A stretch of DNA of 13,538 bases from an uncultured Oscillospiraceae bacterium (GCA_900546735.1 URDW01000045.1:1-13538), one strand, 5' to 3'. Positions 1 through 6,553 are shown, counted from the stretch's first letter. Numbers and translations: made by a program. The notes: generated by a model from the letters alone, not told the origin.

Positions 1-46
1 AGATCGCTCAGTGTCTCGTGGGCTCGGAGATGTGTATAAGAGACAG
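1..46. other. Untrimmed Illumina Nextera read-2/i7 adapter (not biological)
   Basis: Bases 13-46 match the Nextera read-2 adapter, ending in the Tn5 mosaic end (AGATGTGTATAAGAGACAG). The preceding AGAT plus the 8-mer CGCTCAGT at 5-12 fit the end of the P7 oligo followed by an i7 index (reverse complement ACTGAGCG). Genomic sequence starts at about 47. Translation through the adapter creates a spurious N-terminus, MSRGLGDVYKRQ, on the first open frame, which should not be treated as protein. Confidence 0.97.
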
Positions 47-907
47 GGATATAGCTTGTTGCGAAGAACTATTCTTGAAGAAAAAACGATTATATCCATT
101 ATTGATATCGGCGCTTATTTCAAGAATGTTCGAGGAGAGCAAATTATTCTTACAGTTAAAAATTGTGCAGCAGATAGAAAGCATAAAATCAAATTAAAAA
201 AATTGTCAAGCAACCGCTTTGTATCTATGTGCAGTATTCCTCAATCATTTTACAAAGATGAAATTCTAATCTTTAACTGTTCAGAGGATTATTCGACTTA
301 TAAAAAATTAACTTCCTCATATCAAACTTTATCTGATTTATGTAATGGTTATGTTGGTAGAGGAAAATCTGTGTCAAAAGATGCGATAGCAGGAAAAGAA
401 ATACGTAAATTTGGGTATAAAAATCATACTGTGCCTACAACAGGTAATAAGGTTTTTATTCAAAATATTTATAGTGCAGAAGCAGGTATAATAGCTGCTT
501 TTGGCGGTAATATGGAAGCAACGCAGACAGTTACTGTATTCACGGACGGTGACGAAAAAATGTGTCGTTACATATTAGGCATACTTCATTCTCGCTTGTG
601 CAATCTTTTCTTGTACAAATACTGTTATAATTACTCCAAACTTACAATGCATACAGATGCAAAATACTTAAAAAAAATACCACTTCCGTCAACTAATCAA
701 CAAGAAATATATTTTGATTCTATACTCAGTTTAGTTAGCAGATTAGAAAGCAATGATTATATGAGTCAAGAATGGTTCGACTGTTTAGAGGAATTAAATC
801 AGATAGTGTACAAAGCATACGGTATTAACAAAAAAGAATCCGATTATATTGATTGTGAAGTAAAAAGAATTCAATCAAAAAGGTGGATACCCAATGGACA
901 ACTCTAA
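47..907 (+). CDS. N6-adenine DNA methyltransferase, C-terminal part (TaqI/Eco57I-like), 5'-truncated
   Basis: This is the last ~286 codons of a larger DNA methyltransferase; the 5' part with the SAM-binding and NPPY motifs lies off the contig, and the residues before base 47 are adapter. What remains starts at the end of the catalytic domain (LRRTILEEKTIISIIDIG, followed by a short Phe-Lys-Asn-Val stretch), a pattern typical of TaqI/Eco57I-type adenine methyltransferases. It continues into a target-recognition region ending in the family-like ILHSRLCNLF...KYLKKIPLP segment and a coiled C-terminal helix. It would methylate adenine within a specific DNA sequence. Its stop overlaps the next methyltransferase gene by 14 bases, so the two are probably translationally coupled. 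A fused type IIG nuclease or a BREX PglX-type enzyme cannot be excluded without the N-terminus. The assignment rests on the C-terminal pattern only. Confidence 0.75.
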   Translation, partial: GYSLLRRTILEEKTIISIIDIGAYFKNVRGEQIILTVKNCAADRKHKIKLKKLSSNRFVSMCSIPQSFYKDEILIFNCSEDYSTYKKLTSSYQTLSDLCNGYVGRGKSVSKDAIAGKEIRKFGYKNHTVPTTGNKVFIQNIYSAEAGIIAAFGGNMEATQTVTVFTDGDEKMCRYILGILHSRLCNLFLYKYCYNYSKLTMHTDAKYLKKIPLPSTNQQEIYFDSILSLVSRLESNDYMSQEWFDCLEELNQIVYKAYGINKKESDYIDCEVKRIQSKRWIPNGQL

Positions 908-1667
908 AAAATGCAATGATCTCACCGGCAAGGAGTGGCTTCAAAATTCTTTTAGCATTTGGCGAGATTTATCGAAAACAAAAGAAGAGAAAGAATTTAA
1001 GCATCCCGCATCCTACCCGGTTTCGTTGTGCGAAAAACTAATACGCACTTTTTCAAAAGCAAATTCGCGTGTATTAGATCCTTTTAATGGTATTGGTTCC
1101 ACAACTGTTGCTGCACAAAAACTTGGATGCGAAGCTGTAGGAATCGATTTATCTGAGGATTTTTGTAATATAGCAAAACAACGTGTGGGCAAAGATGATA
1201 AAATTCAGATAATTAACGGTGATAGTTTTGAGGTGCTAAAAACACTTCCTGCAAATCACTTCGATATTTGTGTTACATCCCCACCGTATTGGGATATTCT
1301 CAATATGAAACGAAGTGCCGACCAAAAGAATGCTGTAAATTACTCTGATAAGACCAACGATGTGGGAAATATTGCAAATTATAGTGAATTTATAAATACA
1401 TTATCAAACCTTTTTGCTTCAGTTAGTAGAGTTTTGAAAAAAGGTGGTTATTGTATCGTAAATGTAATGGATATTCGTAAAAAAAGCAATTTTTATCCTT
1501 TGCATAGCGATTTAGCTACAGCATTACAAAAAATTGGATTCATTTACGACGATCTAATTATTTGGGATAGACAAGCAGATTACAATAATATGCGGCCGCT
1601 TGGATATCCATACAAATTCCGTATCAATAAGGTTCATGAATACCTTTTGATATTTGTTAAGGAGTAG
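894..1667 (+). CDS. Site-specific DNA methyltransferase, SPPYW type (N6_N4_Mtase family)
   Basis: A complete 257-residue class I DNA methyltransferase. Visible motifs in order: motif X-like HPASYP (37-42), SAM-binding motif I LDPFNGIGST (61-70), acidic motif II GID (83-85), catalytic motif IV TSPPYW (128-133) and HEYLLIF (248-254) at the C-terminus. Motif I precedes motif IV, the order of the gamma class. The SPPYW tetrapeptide is common in N4-cytosine enzymes but occurs in N6-adenine enzymes too, so the methylated base is uncertain. The target-recognition portion must lie in the ~110 residues between motif IV and the end. The start is supported by AGGTGG at 881-886, seven bases upstream. It overlaps the preceding adenine methyltransferase; two methyltransferases in one operon often mean an asymmetric recognition site needing separate modification of each strand. 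Confidence 0.9.
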   Translation: MDNSKKCNDLTGKEWLQNSFSIWRDLSKTKEEKEFKHPASYPVSLCEKLIRTFSKANSRVLDPFNGIGSTTVAAQKLGCEAVGIDLSEDFCNIAKQRVGKDDKIQIINGDSFEVLKTLPANHFDICVTSPPYWDILNMKRSADQKNAVNYSDKTNDVGNIANYSEFINTLSNLFASVSRVLKKGGYCIVNVMDIRKKSNFYPLHSDLATALQKIGFIYDDLIIWDRQADYNNMRPLGYPYKFRINKVHEYLLIFVKE

Positions 1668-1672
1668 ATGTT

Positions 1673-2128
1673 ATGGCATTATTAGGATCCAGGGCTCTCG
1701 ATATAGAGGTTAACACCGCAGACTTTTGTTTGATTTTAGGGTATTTATGTAGCCCTGGAAGAATCGGGCTTATTGAAGCACAGATTCCAGAAGAAAAAGC
1801 GTTTATGTTCGAAAGAGAATTTCCTGATGAAGAATATTACCCTATAACTCAAGGTGAAACGACAGGTGGATATTCGATGAAAAGAAGCCATCAACTTCGT
1901 ATTTATTTTAACAATATAAATAATTGTCCTTCTGTTCTTCTTCCTTTTTTAGGCGAGGGAAACACCAGTTATGTGAGAAGAATCAATAAAGGCAAGTTTG
2001 TAGAGAAAATTGTTAGAGATTATGGCTTCCATTTTGGGGAATATCAAAATGTTGCAGCCATACGAGCTATTGTCTCACGCTTACATCCTGCAAATCTTAC
2101 AGACTTTGATCGGGGATATAATTTGTAA
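1673..2128 (+). CDS. Small protein resembling a degenerate single-repeat LAGLIDADG domain, defence operon
   Basis: A 151-residue protein not recognised by name. Its N-terminal half runs as a helix-like stretch LILGYLCSPGRI (about 20-31), then beta-rich sequence with LRIYF (about 75-79) and SVLLPFLGEG (about 86-95). The same order is seen in the N-terminal half of the gene at 2503 (YLLGMICGNGEV, VRIYV, TVLEPLIGTG), so I infer the two are distant relatives. The first segment looks like a LAGLIDADG helix, but the usual acidic residue is replaced (SPG where GDG is typical), so nuclease activity of its own is unlikely. The start has GGAG at 1661-1664, eight bases upstream, overlapping the end of the methyltransferase gene. 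Its stop TAA overlaps an ATG at 2128. A role as DNA-binding or specificity subunit is inference from context and fold resemblance. Confidence 0.6.
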   Translation: MALLGSRALDIEVNTADFCLILGYLCSPGRIGLIEAQIPEEKAFMFEREFPDEEYYPITQGETTGGYSMKRSHQLRIYFNNINNCPSVLLPFLGEGNTSYVRRINKGKFVEKIVRDYGFHFGEYQNVAAIRAIVSRLHPANLTDFDRGYNL

Positions 2129-2139
2129 TGGAGGATCAT

Positions 2140-2487
2140 ATGCTAAAAAGAATTTTAGACTTTTTAAATGATATTAAGCAGAATGGCGGAGACTTCTTTA
2201 TAGAAGCAGAAGCAAAACCGGGAACAATGGCCAAATTTATCAACGATTATAATCAAACTCATACTCCTGCTATCACATTATATAGCGAGGGAATAATTGT
2301 TTTACAAGAAGATGCTAACAAATGGGCTCTGGAATTAAGGCTCTATGTTCCTGTTGCCCCACCCGCTGACATAGCACACTTATTTGGAAAAAACAGAGTT
2401 TATAAGGCCGAGTATTTATATCGTCTTAATGATAATAGAATTATTCGGGAATTATTCAACAATGGATATAGAATAGGCTTGAATTAA
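2140..2487 (+). CDS. Hypothetical protein in methyltransferase/nuclease operon
   Basis: I do not recognise this 115-residue protein. It opens with an amphipathic helix (LKRILDFLNDIKQ) followed by alternating strand-like segments (AITLYSEGIIVL, WALELRLYVPV) and a C-terminal helix-strand ending IRELFNNGYRIG. There is no signal peptide, membrane segment or clear catalytic motif; the string FIEAEAK superficially resembles a PD-(D/E)XK core but lacks the preceding Asp strand. I chose the ATG at 2140 because GGAGG at 2130-2134 sits five bases upstream. An in-frame ATG at 2128, overlapping the previous stop codon as TAATG, would add four residues and could be used by coupling. It lies between the two LAGLIDADG-like genes and is co-directional with all operon members, so it is probably a subunit or accessory factor of the same system. 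Confidence 0.6.
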   Translation: MLKRILDFLNDIKQNGGDFFIEAEAKPGTMAKFINDYNQTHTPAITLYSEGIIVLQEDANKWALELRLYVPVAPPADIAHLFGKNRVYKAEYLYRLNDNRIIRELFNNGYRIGLN

Positions 2488-2502
2488 AAGGATTGTGATT
2501 GT

Positions 2503-3390
2503 ATGAATCTAGAGATGTCTTACCTTTTAGGTATGATTTGTGGCAATGGAGAAGTGAGACGTGGTGCATCAGAAACCACCATATCTGTTGAAATTCCACA
2601 TAAAAAACTGGTAACAGAAAATAATAACGATGTTAGAATATATGTACGTGCAAGTATAACCGATATTCGCACAGTATTAGAACCTCTAATCGGCACAGGA
2701 TTGAGCTTTACTCAGCAGGATAATTATTCTATTATCTCTTTCACTAAGAGAAATGACGAATATATGATGCGAGAAATTTTACGTTATATCGGCAATGCGG
2801 TATCCCACGAAAATATTAGAATTGATGAAGAAATTTTTTCCTTTACTCGTGATGAGAAGATATCTTTTTTGCAAGGATTTGCTGATGTGACGGGTTACAT
2901 TCGCAGAAGTAACTACTTTTTTAAAAACTATATGCATCGTGTTTACTTAGAAGTGCCACATAATTGGTATTTGGTTAGCGATGTTTGTCGTTTACTTAAA
3001 GATGTTAATATTCCTGTACAGGCAATAGATTGGGCTCATCCCAATATGCGTGACGGCAATCTTGTTAAATTCAAGGAAGGGAAGCCTGATTTTTGGAAAA
3101 AAGAACATCAAATTAAAATATGGGCGAATGAATTTTTGCCCATAGGATTTGCTGTTCTGCACAAAAGAGAAGCTCTTGCTCAGTTTGCAACCGAATTAAT
3201 CGATGGTCTTGAATCAGAGGGGAAAAAACCTGAAGAAGTAACTCACAAATTCTATTGGGAAGGCCGCGAAAGAAATAAAAACAAACCACATCACCCAAGC
3301 GAAAATGATGGCTTTATTCCATCCGAGATAAGAGGCAAACACTATGATTCGTGGAAGCAAATAGCCAAAGATTTAGGATATGGAGAATAA
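2503..3390 (+). CDS. Two-repeat LAGLIDADG-like DNA-binding protein with altered catalytic residues
   Basis: A 295-residue protein with two helix motifs spaced like a double LAGLIDADG fold: YLLGMICGNGEV (about 7-18) and FLQGFADVTGYI (about 122-133). Each is followed by strand-rich sequence (ISVEIP; VYLEVP) and helices (REILRYIG; VCRLLKDVNIPV). In active homing endonucleases the acidic residue before the final Gly binds metal; here it is Asn in the first repeat and Thr in the second. WhiA is a known precedent for a LAGLIDADG fold lacking nuclease activity and used for DNA binding. The C-terminal ~55 residues are basic and His-rich (HHPSENDGFIPSEIRGKHYD), perhaps a separate small domain. The start at 2503 has AAGGA at 2488-2492. 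The stop lies just before the nuclease gene, whose ribosome site is inside this gene. DNA recognition is inferred. Confidence 0.65.
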   Translation: MNLEMSYLLGMICGNGEVRRGASETTISVEIPHKKLVTENNNDVRIYVRASITDIRTVLEPLIGTGLSFTQQDNYSIISFTKRNDEYMMREILRYIGNAVSHENIRIDEEIFSFTRDEKISFLQGFADVTGYIRRSNYFFKNYMHRVYLEVPHNWYLVSDVCRLLKDVNIPVQAIDWAHPNMRDGNLVKFKEGKPDFWKKEHQIKIWANEFLPIGFAVLHKREALAQFATELIDGLESEGKKPEEVTHKFYWEGRERNKNKPHHPSENDGFIPSEIRGKHYDSWKQIAKDLGYGE

Positions 3391-3394
3391 AGAT

Positions 3395-3874
3395 ATGAGA
3401 GAATTTGACTTATACCCACCAATGCAGCTATGGCTTAAAGCATACCTGAAAGATAAATACAAATCTGCTGAGGAAATAATCGTAGTTGACTCACACAGCG
3501 AACGATTGGATAGAGTTCTTAGAAAGTACGGTATCATTCAAGAAGAAGCTATCGGTGTAGATATTCAAATTGATGTTCTCGGCATAGTAAAGAAGGCAGA
3601 TGAGTTCAAACTGTTTTTTATTGAAGCAAAAAAGACAAGTTTAACTCTGCGTGATTTAGGACAACTGTGGGCATACTGCAAACTAATCGATCCGGAAGAA
3701 GCGTTTTTAATGACATCTGCGGACTTGGGATCGTTAAATAAACTTTTGAATGTTTATAAAAGGGAAGATTTGCTTGATTTTGGTGATGGTAAGCGTATTA
3801 AAAAGATGAAAATAGCTATCTGGAATATGCAAGCCAATGCTCCTAATTCCGCGAGTATGATTCCGAAAATCTAA
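3395..3874 (+). CDS. PD-(D/E)XK superfamily nuclease
   Basis: A 159-residue protein with a recognisable PD-(D/E)XK core. Asp60 sits in QIDVLG at the end of a strand, Glu77-Ala-Lys79 in FFIEAKK on the next strand, and a QxxxY element follows (Gln90-LWA-Tyr94), as in RecB-like and Cas4-like nucleases. The N-terminus (LYPPMQLWLKAYLKDKY) is a helix often seen in small nucleases of this fold, and EE at 50-51 could supply a further acid. Such proteins cut DNA with divalent metal and are the common catalytic module of restriction enzymes. There is no separate DNA-recognition domain, so a partner for specificity is likely. I chose the start at 3395 because GGAG at 3382-3385 is nine bases upstream; an ATG at 3380 adds five residues but its AGGA is only one base away. 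It is the last gene of the operon, followed by a terminator hairpin. Confidence 0.8.
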   Translation: MREFDLYPPMQLWLKAYLKDKYKSAEEIIVVDSHSERLDRVLRKYGIIQEEAIGVDIQIDVLGIVKKADEFKLFFIEAKKTSLTLRDLGQLWAYCKLIDPEEAFLMTSADLGSLNKLLNVYKREDLLDFGDGKRIKKMKIAIWNMQANAPNSASMIPKI

Positions 3875-3885
3875 TTATTAAGCGA

Positions 3886-3914
3886 AAATGGCGAGGTGAA
3901 ACACCTCGCCATTT
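3886..3914. terminator. Perfect 13-bp hairpin between convergent genes, probable bidirectional terminator
   Basis: AAATGGCGAGGTG (3886-3898), a three-base AAA loop, and CACCTCGCCATTT (3902-3914) form a perfect stem. It stands between the stop of the nuclease gene (3874) and the stop of the convergent tnpV-like gene (3921). The A/T ends give a short T tract in either direction, so it probably ends transcription from both sides. Confidence 0.8.
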
Positions 3915-3920
3915 ACTAGT

Positions 3921-4295
3921 TTATCGGAATATCACATCATTATATATAATTTCATTAATAACATCTATAATGTCGTTGTTTCTGTGCACCCATTCAAAAG
4001 GATTGGATTTTTTAAGTTCTTCAGTAACTTGGTATAACGATTTATATAGCGGTACCATATTTTCATAGATGCTATTTGCTAACTCGTCAATATCAGCAAG
4101 ATAGCTATATAAATCACCACTTGTAATCAAATTAGTATAAAATATTTTTCTATGTTGTTTAATGTATTGAAGGTGTCTTTGCCCCCACAATCCTATCGGC
4201 ACTACGTCTTTGGCAGGAAGGGCGAGACAGGGGATAAGATAATCTCCCTGTTGTTCGTATGTGCCACCCATCTGTTCAAATATTGTCTTTTTCAT
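3921..4295 (-). CDS. tnpV: TnpV-family transposon-encoded protein
   Basis: A 124-residue protein with the family pattern IFEQMGGTY...GDYLIPCLALP at the N-terminus, IGLWGQRHLQYIKQHR in the middle, YTNLITSGDLYSYLADIDE, and a closing EW...NNDI...EIIYND. I recognise this as TnpV, a small protein of unknown biochemical role carried by Tn4451-like transposons and integrative elements of Clostridia. Length is normal for the family, so it looks intact. The ribosome site GGAGG lies inside the last codons of the upstream 61-residue gene, four bases separating stop and start, so the two form one unit. No recombinase gene is visible in this window. Its presence next to a methyltransferase operon argues that the AT-rich block arrived on a mobile element. 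Confidence 0.85.
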   Translation of the reverse strand: MKKTIFEQMGGTYEQQGDYLIPCLALPAKDVVPIGLWGQRHLQYIKQHRKIFYTNLITSGDLYSYLADIDELANSIYENMVPLYKSLYQVTEELKKSNPFEWVHRNNDIIDVINEIIYNDVIFR

Positions 4296-4299
4296 AACC

Positions 4300-4485
4300 T
4301 TAAACCTCCGTGATTCTGATTTTGAATTTCTTGACAGGTGCGTTGACTACTTTGATTAGAACATCATCTACTGCGTCCGTATATCTGCCTTCTGCCAGCA
4401 GATTGTTCCGCAGCGCATTAAGAGCATTTAGAATAATTCTCCGTTCACTTTCATCAATCGCTATGTAGTGTTTTTGATTTCGCAT
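4300..4485 (-). CDS. Small mobile-element-associated hypothetical protein
   Basis: A 61-residue protein (MRNQKHYIAIDESERRIILN at the start, DAVDDVLIKVVNAPVKKFKI near the end). I recall similar short proteins beside tnpV genes in clostridial mobile elements, but no function is known to me. It is mostly helical and charged, with no membrane segment. A strong GGAGG, 5'-GAAGGAGGTAAGCGGATATG-3' on this strand, supports the start. It is the first gene of a two-gene unit with tnpV. Confidence 0.7.
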   Translation of the reverse strand: MRNQKHYIAIDESERRIILNALNALRNNLLAEGRYTDAVDDVLIKVVNAPVKKFKIRITEV

Positions 4486-4508
4486 ATCCGCTTACCTCCT
4501 TCACTCAC

Positions 4509-4537
4509 ATTGTAGCAAGGAAGGTCTTGTTTGACGA
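4509..4537 (-). promoter_or_regulatory. Candidate sigma-A promoter for the small ORF-tnpV unit
   Basis: On the minus strand TCGTCA (4537-4532) and TACAAT (4514-4509) are separated by 17 bases. The -10 matches consensus in five of six positions, the -35 in four of six. The position, about 24 bases before the start codon at 4485, is suitable. Confidence 0.45.
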
Positions 4538-4713
4538 ATGTGCGATTTCATTTTTGAACATAAAGAAAGACAGCATAAAAAGCATTTCTGCCTTCTACGC
4601 TGTCTTTTGGCCTTTGCAACGCCCATAAGCTGTATTTCAATATTGTTTTCAAATTACTGCCTTATATGGCGTTAGCAAAAGGTGTGTGCCGTTTTTCATG
4701 TACAAAACCGTTT
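4538..4713. other. Gene-free junction between mobile AT-rich block and leuB
   Basis: No credible gene lies here. AAAGACAGC (4566-4574) and GCTGTCTTT (4599-4607) form 9-base inverted arms around a 24-base loop, a possible terminator or an element-end repeat. The 8-mer CCGTTTTT occurs twice in direct orientation (4689-4696 and 4708-4715), the second copy touching the leuB stop codon. Base composition changes from AT-rich to GC-rich across this stretch, so the right end of the inserted element is probably within it. I could not identify an exact attachment site or a convincing leuB terminator. Confidence 0.5.
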
Positions 4714-5784
4714 TTAAAGCAGGCTGCAGACCAGGTCGCCCATTTCAGAAGTGGAGACCTTTTTGAAACCGTCCTCATAAATATCCGGTGTTCTGGCCTG
4801 GGCAAGCGCCGCGTCGACCGCGTGCTCGATGGCCTCGGCCGCCTGCATTTCGCCGAACGTGTAGCGCAGCATCATGGCGGCAGACAGGATCGTGGCCAGC
4901 GGGTTTGCCACGCCCTGGCCGGCGATGTCCGGCGCGGAGCCGTGGATCGGCTCATACAGGCCGAACGTGCCCTCGGCCAGCGAGGCAGAGGCCAGCATGC
5001 CGATGGAGCCGGAGATCATGGACGCTTCGTCCGACAAAATATCACCGAAAATGTTGGAGGTGACGATGGTGTCAAACTGCGCGGGGTTGCGCACCAGCTG
5101 CATGGCGCAGTTGTCTACATACATATAGGAAAGCTCGACCTCCGGGTAGTCGGCCTTGACCGATTCGGCCACCTTGCGCCACAGGCGCGAGGAATCGAGC
5201 ACGTTGGCTTTGTCGACACAGGTCAGCTTTTTGCCGCGCTTCATGGCATATTCAAACCCGGCGCGCACGATGCGCTCGATCTCGGGCACCGAGTACTCCT
5301 CCGTATCAAAGGCAGAGGTGACGCCATCTTTTTCGTAAGTGCCGCGCTTGCCGAAATAGATGCCGCCGGTCAGCTCACGCACGATCAGAATGTCGAGCCC
5401 GCCCTGCACGATCTCGTCCTTCAGCGGAGAGGCATGGCGCAGCGGCGCAAAGATCTTGGCCGGGCGCAGATTGGCAAAAAGGCCCAGCGCGCCGCGGATG
5501 GCCAAAAGGCCCTTTTCGGGGCGGTTACTGCCGGGCTGGTCGTCCCACTTGGGGCCGCCGACGGCGCCGAGCAGCACTGCGTCGACCGCCTTACAGGCTG
5601 TCTCCGTCTCTTTCGGGAACGGCACGCCGGTGGCGTCGATGGCGCAGCCGCCGAGCAGCTGATAATCATACGCAAACGAAAAGCCGAACTTTTCACCGGC
5701 TTTGTTCAGCACTTTCAGCGCCTCGTCCACAATTTCCGGGCCGATGCCGTCGCCCTTTAACACAACGATTTTGTAGTTTTTCAT
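4714..5784 (-). CDS. leuB: 3-isopropylmalate dehydrogenase
   Basis: Catalyses NAD-dependent oxidation and decarboxylation of 3-isopropylmalate to 2-oxoisocaproate, the third step of leucine synthesis, in the cytoplasm. The 356 residues are full length. Visible features: GDGIGPE (11-17) at the N-terminus, [10 protein letters not shown] (136-145) which is typical of isopropylmalate rather than isocitrate dehydrogenase, Lys192 in DKANVLD, the family signature [20 protein letters not shown] (244-263) with metal-binding Asp248 and Asp252, and the NAD-site HGSAPDIAG (281-289). GGAGG at 5795-5791 is six bases before the ATG. It is the last gene of the leuA-methyltransferase-leuB unit, 19 bases after the methyltransferase stop, and so is probably under the T-box upstream of leuA. 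The genes for isopropylmalate isomerase (leuC, leuD) are not next to it. Confidence 0.97.
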   Translation of the reverse strand: MKNYKIVVLKGDGIGPEIVDEALKVLNKAGEKFGFSFAYDYQLLGGCAIDATGVPFPKETETACKAVDAVLLGAVGGPKWDDQPGSNRPEKGLLAIRGALGLFANLRPAKIFAPLRHASPLKDEIVQGGLDILIVRELTGGIYFGKRGTYEKDGVTSAFDTEEYSVPEIERIVRAGFEYAMKRGKKLTCVDKANVLDSSRLWRKVAESVKADYPEVELSYMYVDNCAMQLVRNPAQFDTIVTSNIFGDILSDEASMISGSIGMLASASLAEGTFGLYEPIHGSAPDIAGQGVANPLATILSAAMMLRYTFGEMQAAEAIEHAVDAALAQARTPDIYEDGFKKVSTSEMGDLVCSLL

Positions 5785-5803
5785 ATTGATCCTCCATTAC
5801 CGG

Positions 5804-6553
5804 TCAAAGTTTGACCGCTTTCATTCTAAGCCGCACATAGTCCACAAACCACTTTCCGTTTTTATAAAGCACCGGGCGGCAGTCCGAAACAGTCTGCGCC
5901 ACGATGGAATCGGCCGTAGTGCCCTCTACGCCGGCAAACGCCGAACCCACAAACATGCGGATCCAGTTTTCCAGGCCGTCTTCCCCGTCCTGCTGTGTAG
6001 GGCGGTCAAACAGCGTGGCGTACTCCACACGAAAACCGTGCCGCTCCAAAACAGGCGCGAACGTGCCTACCGACTGAAAATTGAAACGGTTTACATAAGT
6101 AAGGCCGTGCGCGGCAAACGCGCTTCCAAGCGCACGGTGCACCGTTTCGCCGCAGCCGGCGCCGCCGAATTCAAACACAAGCTGACCGCCCGGGCGCAGA
6201 TTGACCGCGATGTTTTGCACCAGGCTTTCCTGGTCGTCGATCCAGTGGAACACGGCGTTCGAGAAAACGGCGTCGGCCTTTTCGGTCAGCGAAAACGTGC
6301 AGGCGTCGGCCAGCTCAAAACGCAGATCGGGGTGCATCTTTTTGGCCTTTTCCAGCATGGTGGCTGAAGCGTCGATACCAAGCGTTTGGTAACCGCGCGA
6401 CTGCAGCTGCGCCGTCAGCGCGCCGTTGCCGCAGCCAAGATCCACCACAAAGCTGCCCGGTTTTACCGTAAGCAGATCGAGCAGCGCGCTGCCGTAGCGG
6501 TGCACGAACGAAAAATGGTTTGTATAGTTTTCGCAGTCCCAGTTATTTTCCAT
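5804..6553 (-). CDS. Class I SAM-dependent methyltransferase, substrate unknown
   Basis: A 249-residue soluble methyltransferase resembling the Tam/UbiE group. Motif I VVDLGCGNG (36-44), the acidic motif II residue Asp61 in GIDAS, NAVFHWI (99-105), a pattern common in trans-aconitate methyltransferase-like proteins, and LRPGG (119-123) are all present. The C-terminal half is the presumed substrate domain and gives no clear clue. I chose ATG at 6553, with AAGAG ten bases upstream, over the in-frame GTG at 6562, which would leave no room for a ribosome site. It lies between leuA (47-57 bases upstream) and leuB (19 bases downstream), so it is likely co-transcribed and leucine-responsive. Action on an acidic intermediate such as isopropylmalate-like compounds is a guess from position only. 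Confidence 0.85.
   Translation of the reverse strand: MENNWDCENYTNHFSFVHRYGSALLDLLTVKPGSFVVDLGCGNGALTAQLQSRGYQTLGIDASATMLEKAKKMHPDLRFELADACTFSLTEKADAVFSNAVFHWIDDQESLVQNIAVNLRPGGQLVFEFGGAGCGETVHRALGSAFAAHGLTYVNRFNFQSVGTFAPVLERHGFRVEYATLFDRPTQQDGEDGLENWIRMFVGSAFAGVEGTTADSIVAQTVSDCRPVLYKNGKWFVDYVRLRMKAVKL

Noticed and set aside
2140..2487. PD-(D/E)XK motif suggested by FIEAEAK
   Set aside because: No preceding Asp on a strand and no QxxxY; the resemblance is a short chance string, whereas the gene at 3395 has the full motif.
2503..3390. Active homing endonuclease or intein inserted in the operon
   Set aside because: The flanking genes are not split, the acidic residues of both LAGLIDADG motifs are missing, and the gene has its own ribosome site and operon spacing.
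4666..5760. 364-codon plus-strand frame opposite leuB
   Set aside because: Antisense shadow of leuB; Arg/Gly/His-rich product, no ribosome site, and leuB is unmistakable.
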